A stretch of DNA of 64,000 bases from Ctena decussata (taxonomy: Eukaryota; Mollusca; Bivalvia; Lucinida; Lucinidae), in assembly GCA_963989385.1 (NCBI GenBank), contig OZ022515.1, positions 6,604,803-6,668,802 on the forward strand. Direction: 5' to 3'. The notes under the pieces were generated by a model. The model was not told the DNA's origin, did not search any database, and saw only the letters and a program-made list of their open reading frames with translations. This document shows, piece by piece, positions 32,640-44,903 of the stretch. The first letter of the stretch is position 1, and every line of letters starts with the position of its first letter. A program made the position numbers and the translations under genes.

Positions 32640-33430
32640 CGATGAGCGTGGCGTCCGTCCGACCGTCTGTAAATATTTTCCTGTCCGCTCTATATCTTGA
32701 ATACCTTTTGGAATACTTTCATGACACTTCACATTTATGTAGACATGGCTACTCTTTAAAATATTTTCATGATACTTTACGAATATGTAGACCCGGTCAT
32801 GCCAATGTGTCGCACGCAAAAATGGTAACTCTTGCTTTCTTACTTTTTGACTAATTTCCCTTCGATGGTTTTATGTTTGGGTCCGCTCTAGAACTTGAAT
32901 ACCTTTCAAAATATTCTCATGATGCTTCACGCGAAGACGAATGGCCTCCCTTGCTTTCTTACTTTTTGACTTATTATCCCTTGTTTGCTTTAGGTGTGAT
33001 TCCGTGTCCGCTCCAGAACTTGAATATTCTTTGAAATATATTTTTATGATACTTCATATATATGTAGAACAGGTCATGACGCTGTGTCGTGGACAAGAAT
33101 GACAATCTTGTTGTTTTGCTTTTTTAGTTATTTCCCCTTGATGGTTTTAGGTGTGATTTCGTGTCCGCTCCATTACTTGAATACCCTTTGAAATATTTTT
33201 ATGATACTTCACAGTAATGTAGAATAGGTCTTGACAATTTGTCGCAAACAAGAATGACAACTCTTGTTTTCTTGCTTTTTGAGTAATTTCCCCTCGATAG
33301 TTGTAGGTGTGATTTCGTGTCTTTTCCATCAGTACCCTTTGATATAGTTTCATGGTACTTCACAGATATGCAGAACAGTCATGACAATTTGTCTCTTACA
33401 TGAATGACAACTATCGCGTTCATACTTTCC
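32640..33430 (+). repeat. degenerate tandem repeat, ~160 bp
   Basis: About five units with 'tgtccgctc(t/c)a', 'acttgaatacc', 'aaatattttcatgatac' and 'gtagaacaggtcatgac' (starts near 32670, 32877, 33005, 33165, 33320). Unit length varies from 130 to 200 bp. The open frames across it repeat each other and are not genes. Confidence 0.7.
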
Positions 33431-34809
33431 GAAATTCCCTTTGAAGGTTGAGCTGCAGTTTGGTATCTCTGCTCCACATCTGGCCTGCTCCACAATTTTA
33501 ACACCCTGATAACTTTAAGAATATTGATGATTATGCCATGATATCCCATGAGTATTCTTTACTTTCTGTAACCCCTCCGGATTCCCGCTCCCTCCCCTCC
33601 CCACTCCCCCTTTCAGATTTCGATTCACTGTCCAAATTCACATAATAGAGAGTTAAATATTAGATTTGTAGGGCGTTTACATTAGAAGCTATTCACATAA
33701 CTTGAAATGTTGAGTGTACCATATGCTGTACAATGTGCACATGTTGGCTGTTTGTGAGTTTACCTCTTTTTAGCAGTCTGGCATAATGTTTTGGTCTGAG
33801 TGTTAGATAGTCAGGCAGTAGTTAAACAGATAATGTCAACCCGAAACCTGAAAGAATGACAACATATTGCTTTTATGCATTTTGAAGTGCACCTTGTTTA
33901 CCAAGACCTTTGGTCGGGGGATATATTATCACCACTGAAGGCTATTTTTGAACAAGTGGTATCTTTAGAAATATATAATATATTTTTTGTCATTCAACCG
34001 GTGATACATATGTATGTGGAGAGGCGAAGTGGGGTAGATTTAGTTTTGGGGATGGGTTATTTCTGTTCGCCCTGCCTGCTTCGAACCCGTTTTTTCAATT
34101 TCTGGGGCTTGAAAATATTCATGAAGAATGCTCTATTGAGTTAAACATCTTTGCTCATCTAATCGGAATGATTTGGACAAAAATTGTTTGCAGTATGCGG
34201 AAAATTTCGGTTGGTTAAAAAAAGTCTCACTAGCCGGTCTATTAGAATTACCGCAAATATTTGTTGCTTGCAAACTAGGAGCGTTAATATATTTATTTTC
34301 CTTAAAATTATACACTTAACCTCAAGATTGTAATCGATACGTTTTATCTAAGCTGACTGAAAATAATTTACCGTTGCCACTCTAAATATTAGAATACCTT
34401 GGTAAACTAGAACAATAATTGTTTGTAACTAGAAATCTCCTTTTCACCTGATTAGCTCTATAGGAAGATGAGGAAGCCTTCGGTTCGGGAAGATCTTGAC
34501 CGCGCCTCCGGCTAAAATAACCTGGTGAGATATATCTCGGTTGTTCGGGTAGTTGGAGATTAAGTTTTTTCGTGTTTTATTTTTTTTTATTTTTTTTTTT
34601 TCGGGTGAGCGTACCTTGCGTTTGTGTCTCCGGGTCTAAATATGGTGGGTCATAAAAGTGAACATGTTTTGGGGGTCTAAAAAGATATGAAAATCGCGTA
34701 GGGAGCTTGATTGGTTTCTTATGGCGAACTATCCATGTTGCTGGTCTGGGTGCTGGAAGCTTTGGCTGGCCATACAGAACGGTCTGTCCAGCCGCCCTCC
34801 TGATCTTTG
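33431..34809. other. no recognisable feature
   Basis: Contains a C-rich tract near 33575-33612 and T-runs near 34580-34600. No gene or assignable repeat. Confidence 0.45.
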
Positions 34810-36370
34810 CTGTTTCTATTATATAGTCCGTGGGCTCGGCGAGATTACAAAATCCCTTCAGGGTCCTCAAGAAGTGTTACCATTTTGTTTAGAGACCCAT
34901 TTGGATCGAGAATCATGATGTTTACACTCAAACTACTGGGATGAATCCCCCATTTTGACGTTCATTCAAAGTGGCCGTTATGAAATAGGCAAAACAGCTA
35001 TGTATTCTCATTTTGCATCTCCTTAAAAGCTTAAAGCTTAAAGACTACCTTTTTGTGGCCAAACATACACTTTCAAGTCCAGGAAATATGCCTCACTCTA
35101 TGCAATCAGGTGACAAAAAATGTACACCAAGAAATCCTGACAGGATTACATCATTACTTGCTGGATCATGAAATTGTGCTAATAAGCTGAATAAGTTTGT
35201 TTAATTAAATGTATTACTTTTTTAGCATATCACCTAAAATGAGTGAACAATATCATAGCTTTCTTATCAAATCAACTCATTGGATAACTAAAGAGAAATT
35301 TGATCCTATCTGAGTTGTGCTTTCAAACATATCAGCAATATTTGGAAATTGCCGCCATAATATAGGCAAAGATGCTTTATTATGGCCATATCGCATCCTG
35401 TAGTAGGCTTATAGACATGACTTTTTCTTTTAAAAAATAATAATAAGCTCTTCCAAACTCTGTTACTAAAACAATGCACTCATGTGACATTAGTGAACGT
35501 CGAAAAAACATTGCGGAATTACATATAAGTCCGTGGGACTGGAGAGATCACCATCCCCCTAATGATCCTTCATGAATAGTATCGTTTTGTACAGAGACCC
35601 ATTTTAAACGAAATCGAGATATTTACTCTAAATATATTAGGATGTACCAGCCTTTTTAACGTATTTTGTTTTTCAAAATGGACACCATTAAATATGCAAA
35701 GCTGCTAAAGAGGCACGTATTCTAGTAAGCTTAAAGGCATTTTCATAGGCAAACATACACTGTGAAGTTCAGGAAATGTAATACGTACTTTTCAATCAGG
35801 TGACAAAACGTGTACACCAAGAAATCCTAGCAAGTTTTAATTACTGCCTGCTCGAACCTGAGATCTTGTTCATATGATGAATAAATTTAATCTATTGTAA
35901 TTCTTTTTATATGATATCAGCTTTATTGAGAGAATAATTGCATATCTGTTTTAACAAGAGAACTCATTGGAGAATCAATGAAAACACTTATTCTACCTTC
36001 CATAAACACCAGCAATATTTTGGAGATCGGCCAAAAACACCACTACTTTATATGCTCAAATCGCATCTTGTAGTAAAATTATAGGCATGATTAAAAACAC
36101 ACGAATCCTCGAGTTTAAGAACACAATTTCACTCTTTGTACATCGTGTTGTTATCCTCGCAGAATACCATTACTTGTCTCCCGGATCCTGAACATTTGTT
36201 TAAATCGGTGTCCATGTACATAATTAGATAAGTACAAATGTATTTCTTTTCATATTATATCATTTATCTTGAGTGAACAATATCATATAGTCCTTACCAA
36301 ACCCAAGACATAGAAATAATAAGAAAGTTGATCCAGTCTTGAGTCGTGCTGTGGAACTTAGCAGCCATAA
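34810..36370 (+). repeat. long-period (~690 bp) degenerate tandem repeat
   Basis: Unit 1 (about 34825-35510) and unit 2 (about 35525-36080) share in order 'agtccgtggg', 'agagacccattt', 'ggcaaacatacact', 'caatcaggtgacaaaa' and 'gtacaccaagaaatcct', at offsets near 690. A shortened third unit (to 36370) repeats 'gagtgaacaatatcata'. No coding frame. Confidence 0.65.
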
Positions 36371-37800
36371 CAGAAGAGAACATTTGAAAATTCTGTTCCT
36401 TATGAATTTGATCTAAGTTGAAATTTGACCATGTAGTTTTATTATCCAATGGTTTATCAAGAAGAGATACTGGGTAGCTGGCATACAGTTCTGATCTGAT
36501 AAGATTTTTATTGTCTGTCTGATCTGGGTTTGCGTTGTTTATTCAGGCACTAATAGCACTACACATATGGTAAATTTGACATTTCTGCCGGTTAACTGTC
36601 TCCAAAATACGTGCACTCTGTTTGAAAATGTGTCAATCTAACTATTTTATGTAGGTAACTCAGAGGATGTCACTGACATTTATATACAGACTTGGTATAA
36701 TCTGTTGATTAACTAGTTCACACAGGTGATTGACTGGTCCGTTCTTGGCTGATGCATCAAGTCATTCTGGCTAAAGTATATTGTCTTATTTGACGCAGAT
36801 CACTGGCACCCAGGCAAAGAAAATGTGTTAGTAATCGCAGAAAGCAATCAGAACGCCTTTCAGATGCCATCTTATATCCTGTAATCAACAGCAAAAGAAA
36901 CCGTTGAGTAGACATCAAAGGTAATAATGATATGTACAAGTGAATGGGCTAATAAAATTATAAATATGTACCGTTGAAAGTACTCATTGATCGAACCGGC
37001 AATTAATAGTGCGGTGAACTGTCCTAGAATTTCGTAGCACTGACGTGGAAATAAGCCCAGTTAGAATTATTCTGAAAAGAAAGTTCTGCCCATACTGGTG
37101 ATTTATAGGCAATCTTGCACATTATATTATTAGTCATAAACGCACTAAATAAAAGAGAGTTGTTGTTTTTTTTTATATGAAGTGTACCTTGCTTCCAATG
37201 GATCTATGGTTGCTAATTTTAATTGATAAATATTTATGTTAAACTGTTCACCAAAATACAGTATTCCTTTTGCAAAATGTTACAAATTTTCTATGAAGCT
37301 TGAATTTTGGTTAAAGCATGTTGGATGTACACGACTCCAACTCTTTAGCTTTTGAAGCGGTTCATTCATGAAGCATGGACCGACCACCCTTGTCTGCTTT
37401 GAAACCGAGTCAACGCCTAGAACATTGTGCACTCATTGCTGATGCATAAAAATGGAAACAAAATACTTTGGATTCTCGGTTTTTATTTTCAAATATTGCT
37501 TATATTTTGGGAACACGTCTCAGATTGGATATGTTTTCCTGATTAATTCTCCAGTGAGTTGATTCGAAAACGAACATACGATATTCCACAATCAGTATAG
37601 GTGATATGATTTAAAATAATACATCTGATTAAGCTTATTCATCACATAAACAAATTTGCAGGACCCAGAAGGCAGTAGTTAAATGCTGAAACAATTTATT
37701 TGCGTTCACATTTTGTAACATGTTTCAAAGTACTGGTTACATTTCCTGGGCTTAAATATGTATGTTTTGCCGCAAAAAGTTGCCTGTAAGCTATATTAGC
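36371..37800. other. no recognisable feature
   Basis: AT-rich, no frame or repeat identified. Confidence 0.45.
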
Positions 37801-37852
37801 AATACAGCTGTTATGCTAATTCGTTGTCGGGCAATTTTAAAAAATCGTCAAA

Positions 37853-37878
37853 ATGGCGGATCCATCCGAGTATAGCAA
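37853..37878 (+). CDS. very weak first-exon candidate
   Basis: An ATG in a favourable animal context (AAAATGGCGG) opens MADPSEYSK before a possible donor (GTGTTA at 37879); otherwise the frame stops after ten codons. Support is context only. Confidence 0.1.
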
Positions 37879-37885
37879 GTGTTAA

Positions 37886-39563
37886 CATCTTGATTCTTCA
37901 TCTAATGGGGCCTCTGAACAAACTGCCACCACTAATGGAAAATTCTAGAGGTTGGGATGCATGTAGTCTGGCTCCAGTCGAAGTTGTTTATTACTCTGGA
38001 GGTCAGATTCACCTGGTAACTTTCAGAAGAGGCTCTGCAATATGATACTCTTCTCATAAATTCTTGATTTAATCCAAGTAACACCAAAAGTGTCATAAAG
38101 TGTCCGATAGGTTAACACAGATCTATATCCGTCACTCTCAGAAATTAATTAGTTTTGGTTTCTCCGAATAACCTCTCTACGTGTCTGTAAATTTTATGTC
38201 ATAATGTAAAACCAGAAATAGAATGGAATGAGTGATATAATTTACAGTGAAATGGTTACAGGTTTGCTTCGAGAGCGTGGAACAGTAAATGATTGCTCCC
38301 TCAGAGGGAACATTTTCTTCCCTGTAAGAGCGCCATGCCAAATCAATGAAACAGATGGACAAGACCATTCTGATCCACTCTACTCCATTCCACATTTTAA
38401 ACCACTCCAAATTAGAAGATCTGATGGTATATTGTTAAATAGTCAAAAAAGTCACCTTAGGACAATCTGACCTAAACCAATACCAGGCAATCAGCTGTAT
38501 CACATTGTTCTTTCCAGTATAAACAGATTCCATCCTCTCTAGTCATGATATGATTCATGACAGTCTATTTTATGAGTAATATTTTATAAAGTCAGTCTGA
38601 ATAGTGTCAGTCCAATCACTGCACGGCTTTCGAGTGTATAAAGTACCTAAAACAGACTTGTATGCATTGCATCTTGATTTGTGCTGATAAGATCAAATAT
38701 GTTGTTTTTGTACATTTGAATGTTAATATATTACTAGGCAGTGTGTCTGTTCTTTTAAGACCTTTTCTAGTTTTCTCCAGACGAGAGGTGTTTGATTTTT
38801 TTTATTTTTTTTTATTTTTTATAGAATTTATGTTATTTTAAATTCTTCAAGCACCTGCTACATGTATGTCGTCCTCCATATTCTAATTTGAACTAATCAA
38901 TGTGTTAGATAATGTGGCTAGAATCCATTATACTGGCACACAAACATGTTTCTTCAAACAGAGTACATCCAGATGAGTCTGCTCAGGGGAAATATGAATA
39001 GTGTTTGGAATTTACTTAATTTTCTGTAAAACACCCTCTCAAGCATAAAAAGTACTAGTCAAAATCTAAAGGTAGAATTTTCCGTTTCGGAAAATCAGTA
39101 GGTTCAGGATTAATTGTCTGTAGATAGTTTCATGTTCTCTAAACCCGGGGTATACCTTGGATCTTGACTGATACTGATACTGATCGGATCTGATAGGTTT
39201 CTATATATACTCAAAGATATAGGGGTGTGTATAAAAATGCCAGTTTGTCCGTTTTCAAGACTGTTTGTCTTTCTCTAGAGGCCTTTGCTTAATAGAATTG
39301 AATTGTCTAAAATGATTGATATTATTTTCAATTCTTTGTCCCACTGCTATCTAAGTACAATGGAATCTTCCTCCATACACTTTTGCTATTTTGGACCAAT
39401 CATTAAGATTATTATATATCAAATATAAAGTGACTGTTTCGTTTACATGCTTATGCAGTGTACATCTGTCTTTATTCCGACTAATCTGTCTCTGCAAACA
39501 GTGTAGACCCAGATGAGACTGCTCCGGAAAAGTATGAACACTTGTTTGGTTTTTCTATTTTTT
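37886..39563. other. no recognisable feature
   Basis: Small overlapping frames at 38177-38470 are not conserved-looking. A T-rich tract lies at 38785-38822. Confidence 0.45.
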
Positions 39564-39576
39564 TTCTGATAAAACA

Positions 39577-39743
39577 GGAGCGGCTGTAGCGTAGTGGATA
39601 ACACTCCGCACTACCAATTCAGGGGTTGCAAGATCGATCCCTCGCTTCTCCAGTCTTCCGAACGAGACTTTAAACCGAGGTCCCGTCTCCATATGACCTC
39701 GTTGTTGGTGGGACGTTAAACCCGAGTTCACTCACTCACTCAC
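39577..39743 (+). mobile_element. tRNA-derived SINE, family 2, with 13-bp target duplication
   Basis: Flanked by perfect direct repeats TTCTGATAAAACA (39564-39576 and 39744-39756). The head GGAGCGGCTGTAGCG has an A-box-like TAGCGTAGTGGATAAC. A B-box-like GGTTGCAAGATCGATCCC follows, then GGGACGTTAAAC and a (CACT)n tail. The exact duplication shows insertion by target-primed reverse transcription, and its perfection suggests a recent event. The same family lies on the minus strand at 8141-8293. Confidence 0.9.
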
Positions 39744-39756
39744 TTCTGATAAAACA

Positions 39757-40985
39757 CCCTCTCAGCTATACCATGGACCAGTCCAAAATCAAAATGTAGA
39801 ATAATCCATTACAGAAAATCAGTGGGATTAGTGTTAATTGTATTTAGTATCCTGTTCTCAAAAATTGCAGAGTTGTAAAGAACATTAACTTTATCAGACT
39901 GACCGTATGTGTGTACATCTTCATATTGCTGCTTGCATGCCACTGCAGCATCATAAGGGGCTGGGAAAAGGTCAGTAAAGTTTACTTGGGAGGACTGAGG
40001 AAAAATATCAGATGTCAGTTACCAGACCCTATGTTCCTTTGCAGGGGATATATTGGCCATAGGGTCTGTAGCCAGACTAGGGATGCATGTTGATCCTTCC
40101 GAGCTCACGGACTAATTTGCAAATGCGTTGGTTATCGAAGAACGCGGCCGTATGGTTTACGAATAAATTGACTCACCTGTCCTCATGGGATTCAGCACTT
40201 AAATTGAGGTCAAACGTCATCCGTCAAAACTAAGGATTTGGCATCTAACATTCCGAATGGTGTGAATTGATATTTGCTCTGATAAAAACACAAGAAACCT
40301 GATGAATGCACAAACGTGAAGGCGTAAGTCACTCTAGTTTCGACATCGTCAACTTATATTTCACACTTATTATTACCAAAATGTAATAATAACCTTAGTG
40401 CTGAGCAATTATTTCTCTCTCTTTAAGGTATACTCCCCGTCTCATAACTTATCTTATATATAATATATTTACTAAATTTCCTTAGGTATATAAAATCATA
40501 TCTTAATCCAGGGTGTATGTTTATCAAACTGACTTAGCTTAAGAGAATTGTGAATTAAACAGATAAGTTCAAACCGTATATGCAAATAGAAAAGTGTCAT
40601 TAGCAAGTTAGAAAACCAATAGTAGCTCCTGCGATTGCGTGATCCTACTAGGGTAATTTTCTCATTGGTGCATGTGATTGTTACGTCAATCTATTTCATT
40701 TGGACCAATCATACAATTTTGATCCACGATTCTACCAAATTTGTAATAGTTTTCGCTTTAAATTTGTTTTACCAAACTTTTTATACCCTAGACCAAAAAC
40801 TGCAATTTAGTTTGGACTATTGCCGAGCGGTGAGATAAAATATTTCTTGAGAAGTATTTGTAATTGAATTTGACTCTTTACTCGCTTTTCTGAGAAAAAT
40901 TCATGATTTTAGGTCCTACAGAAACAAATGTTGAATTCCGGTTTCATGAGAAAACTAGTCCGGTATCTAGCATAGTTACCTACCA
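39757..40985. other. no recognisable feature
   Basis: No gene-like frame; several short chance frames only. Confidence 0.45.
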
Positions 40986-40989
40986 CCTG

Positions 40990-41258
40990 TGGTAAGATTA
41001 AAGAGCAGGGGCACTTGACAGACAGATTTTATAAGTATGTTAAGTATGTTATTATTATTTTTGGTTCGGTTTGGGTTGCTGAGTGGCCACCTTTTGGGAA
41101 CAAGCTGCTCACTCGGTTGGCCATATGTTCTCTGTATCTTAATTATTTGTAATCTTAGTTGTTTCCAACTATGGTTTGAGGGCTGGATTTGGATTTTGAT
41201 TGTTTCAGTTCCTGGTCTTTGCATACTTTTTACTTTTATAGGAGACACCATATGGTAA
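40990..41258 (+). mobile_element. solo 3' tail of the Penelope-like family, inverse orientation
   Basis: Inverse complement of 54130-54330: 'ggttgctgagtggccacctt', 'ttgggaacaagctgctcact', 'tgtttcagttcctggtcttt'. The two copies are nearly identical over ~230 bp. It ends at about 41245 with 'tactttttacttttata'. Confidence 0.75.
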
Positions 41259-41759
41259 CTTCATGGTTTGAGGAATGAAATAGAAATATTTTTGCTAAGA
41301 CTTGTGAACGCTATGGGACAGAATAAAGGCAACAAACCAATTGACATTTCATTAAAATCATGCAGAATTCTCAAATTTTGCTGCCTACTATAAGAATTTT
41401 CATTCTCAAAAAGCCATTTCTCCAATCTTATGACAAAGGCCCCGTTCCCAAAATACCTGGATGAAGCCCTGGGCTTAAATTCAGTAATCGGGTATTGCCA
41501 ACATTCCGAAAAGTAAGTGTGCATGATAAAGTTCGAACATAAGCCGCAATTTTTACACCGGCTATGGATTTGGACCGCGCCTAGCTTAAATTTTTCTAAA
41601 AAAAACCCCCAGACTTTGGAAATATATCATGCAAACTTTGAAACAACCAGATTCGATTTTATTGAGCCTGTTCATGCAGCTTGTCAGTTTTCTCCACTAG
41701 CAGAATCCCAGGCTGAATAGATTTATTTCTCTTCAGGGGTGAGGGAGGGGAGTTCAACT

Positions 41760-42000
41760 GAGTAAAATGAAGTTCTAAAAGAGTTCCTTTAAGGGCAGAG
41801 AACGCATTTGAAAGAAGAAACATGGGCCATAGTTCGAAGTTTCGGATAATAAAGCCTCGTCAGTGACCCTGATATGCTCCGGCGAAGTATACGGTCCATG
41901 ACCTGTTATAGAAGATTCGACATCGTACATGCCACCTAGCTGCATTATTTCAGATTCAGGTAGAGTTACCTTTAACATCGCATGGTTGATCATGAACAGA
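41760..42000 (-). mobile_element. partial retrozyme-like unit
   Basis: The minus strand follows the order of the 51-kb unit: GGGTCACTGACGAGGC, GGCCCATGTT, 'attctctgc..ttgaaggaac' equivalents and 'tttta'. It holds a decayed hammerhead at 41824-41869. A 72-codon frame crosses the ribozyme and is likely chance. Confidence 0.6.
41824..41869 (-). ncRNA. decayed hammerhead ribozyme
   Basis: Minus strand: stem I strand GGGTCA, core CTGACGA, a weakened stem II (GGCTTTATTATCC), GAAA, a stem III with one mismatch (ACTTCGAACT), then A at the cleavage position and TGGCCC closing stem I. The core bases are kept but stems II and III have lost pairs compared with the copies at 51.3 and 51.7 kb, so self-cleavage is doubtful. 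Confidence 0.6.
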
Positions 42001-43406
42001 AATTTGCAGTATCGCCCGATAATATAACTTCAGCTTTTATGCTATTCCTAGAATACGAACAATAGAAGTAGGGTTTAAGAAATTGAACACCTTAAAAAAA
42101 TATTTGTTGTACCTTTAGTAAATACATTTACACGCCATGGCATATGATGTTTTTTTTTTAAATTGTGTAACGAGTTCACTTGTGCCCAAACCTATTAACT
42201 GTGCAAAAGTTGCAATTACTCAGGAAGTCACGATGACTGCGCGTATTTATTCAAAGCCTTTAATCGTCCTTGCAATAAAATCTCAGTGCAGAAATCCTTA
42301 TGCAGTAGAAAAATGATGATCAACAATAACCTAATTACAATTATAAAGTTATATTTACATGTACTTCATGTATCTATCGGACAAAAGTGTCCTACGGGCA
42401 AAGCAGTAATTTATAGGTTATTTACAGGCCATTGTCTTGTCCTGTCTTCGTATAATTTCTGCCTTTATAGGAACACCTGGCTGTAAAAATCTTCTTGAGT
42501 AATTGTCACAACTTTGGTAGTTAAAAGCCACAAAATGTTTATTTACACTGTACACCATCAGATGCCCATCACCAACCGATATAAAACTGATGTCTCAAGT
42601 TTGTATTCTATAAACATAGTGCTCCATTTTGCCTAGGCTGCTGCACCCTAGCCCTTTTCTTGATACGTTTTGATTCTATCTCAAGTTCACAGTATATTTA
42701 CATTTTGCAAAGTATATCTAAAACTACAAAGCATATCACTAGGAAGGAAAGTGCATCTTTAATATCTATATAATAAAAACTAATCTATAATTTTCTTGAA
42801 TAAATATTTTGAAACCCAAATGAAAAATATTTCTTTTATATATGCCTGTTTTTAGTTATTATTTCGGCTGTATTTTACAAGGGAGTAAATCTATCACTGT
42901 GATAGCCTTTAGAAATGTCAACATTTGCCTATGTCTAAAGCTAGGCAATTTGCATACAAATAAAAGCATAGTGGTTACATTCAGCGATACCTATTATAAC
43001 TGGTAATATTCTTGATTGTGATGCATAAATGGGCATGAGTTATGCTTGTTTCATTAAATTAGTGTACTCCCCTTTACTTAAGCTTTAAAATTTCTATTCA
43101 ATAAACAAACAAGGAAAATGGCAAGATAAAATTCTGAAAGTCATTTCGTAGTTATATATTAGTATAATAAGGCAATTGAGGAAGACAATCATTTTTATTC
43201 CCAGTAATAGATGAGAAAATCTAAAAAGTGTCTTGTTTTATAGACAGCGAATAGCCCACACTGTAACCTACATTAAACATGCATGTTGTTACAATGAACT
43301 CACACTCCAGTATATTAAAGACATGAGACTATCCAAGCCGCAAATGTTTAAATGATATCCAAACATACAGGTGCGTTGCATCAATTTTCTACCTATGCAA
43401 ATTTTC
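42001..43406. other. no recognisable feature
   Basis: AT-rich, no gene or assignable repeat. Confidence 0.45.
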
Positions 43407-43811
43407 TTAAGTCTTAGCATACCCCAAAGTACATTGTAGTTTCGGCTGAAAGTCTTTGTTGTCAAAAAATCTTACTCTGTCCATAGGAAAAAAAAGGGGA
43501 CACTGCATAGGATTCCAGAAAATTTGCGCTGTGCAGAATATTGCGTAGAAGCGATTTTGCAAGTTATCAAAGTTATCTTAACTATATAGACTAACTCTTT
43601 TTCGCAGTGTGCAGGAATATGGTTATGTAAAATCGAGATCAACAGTTCAGTAACAAATATTCAAAATTGATTTATTTAATGAAAACCCTCATTAACTTCT
43701 TTTCTGCAAAAATGCTTTTTCCTTAAAAAGAGCAAGGTGGGACCAAAGTTGAGAAAAATAGCGTAAATGCTGTGCTAGAAACGATTGTGCTTGCTTAAGA
43801 CTTTCAAGAAA

Positions 43812-44050
43812 TGAGCCGCGACATGAAAAAAAAAACAAAATGGAATGTGCGCCCAGCTTATACTCAGATAAGCCTGGCCATTCGCCCAGTCTGATTAGAG
43901 TCAGGGCTGTCGGCATGGAGATAGCTTTGATCCTTAGCTAACATTAAAACACAAAGCGAATACTCTAATCAGGCTGGACGGATTCGAAGGCTGGTCATAG
44001 TTTGCATTGGACGCACTACAACTTTGTTGGTTTTCTCGTGTCACGACTCA
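43812..44050. mobile_element. foldback MITE, copy 3 of 3
   Basis: A 239-bp relative of 1182-1424 and 12231-12467: TGAGCCGCGACATGAAAA on the left, TCTCGTGTCACGACTCA on the right. Flanking AA on both sides may be a 2-bp duplication. It lies inside the 4.6-kb TIR element. Confidence 0.8.
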
Positions 44051-44903
44051 AATACAATACCTCTACTATTCCATCTGCAAGCTAGTTTGCAAAACTACGT
44101 TTAATGCCGTTTTGCTTGCGGCCAGGCACTGATAATTGGAAATGTAACATGACAGAAGGGAGGGTGGGGTAATTTACTTTTGGCAAAGAAAAATTTTAAT
44201 TCCGATATATTTTTTTTTCTTTTTAGTTATTTTTTTTTATTTCATAATATCATTTAGTAATATCATTTATCCTTTTTGTAACTGCGAAAAGGTGTGAATA
44301 GTGCTTTCTAGTAGGTACACTGCTTAGATAAAAGACAGTAAAAACTAGACGCTTCATATAGTTCTTCTCAAGATTGCAACATTTCCTTAAACTAATTTTG
44401 TGCTTTGCTAAAATACCTTATAGATAGAAATTTTCATGGTGTTCTTTTTTACGCGGTATATTTGGCGGTCACCTAGAAACCGCGATTTTTAAAATCGCGA
44501 AAAATGTCCTGTTTCTTACAAAGAGTCTTCTGTAGACATAGTGTTCATATATTTTGTTTGTGTTTGCTTCGGTTGTTGCTGGTGAGCATGCTGCTAACCG
44601 CGAAAATTAATATTTATGTTTTTGACCCTATAGCCCCGCCCCCGCCCCCCCAGGCGAATCCATTGAACGAAGCCTTGCGGACATGGAAATGTTTTTTGAA
44701 TTCTAGCAAATTCTGACCGAAACTGTTGAAAACTTGTTGCATCGTTACGAAAGTAAACGTAGGGGAACTGTTTGTTGCGAATGATTTACGAAGTCTGACG
44801 AACAGTTACTGTTATTCGCTAGAACGCGATGGATCGCGCAATTAATGTCCGTTCTTTCCATTAGCGATTAGAAGCGATTAAGAGGTCAAACTTATGAACT
44901 TAA

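Noticed and set aside
41775..41993. 72-codon minus-strand frame
   Set aside because: It reads straight through the hammerhead motif; the ribozyme explains the conserved bases better than a protein.
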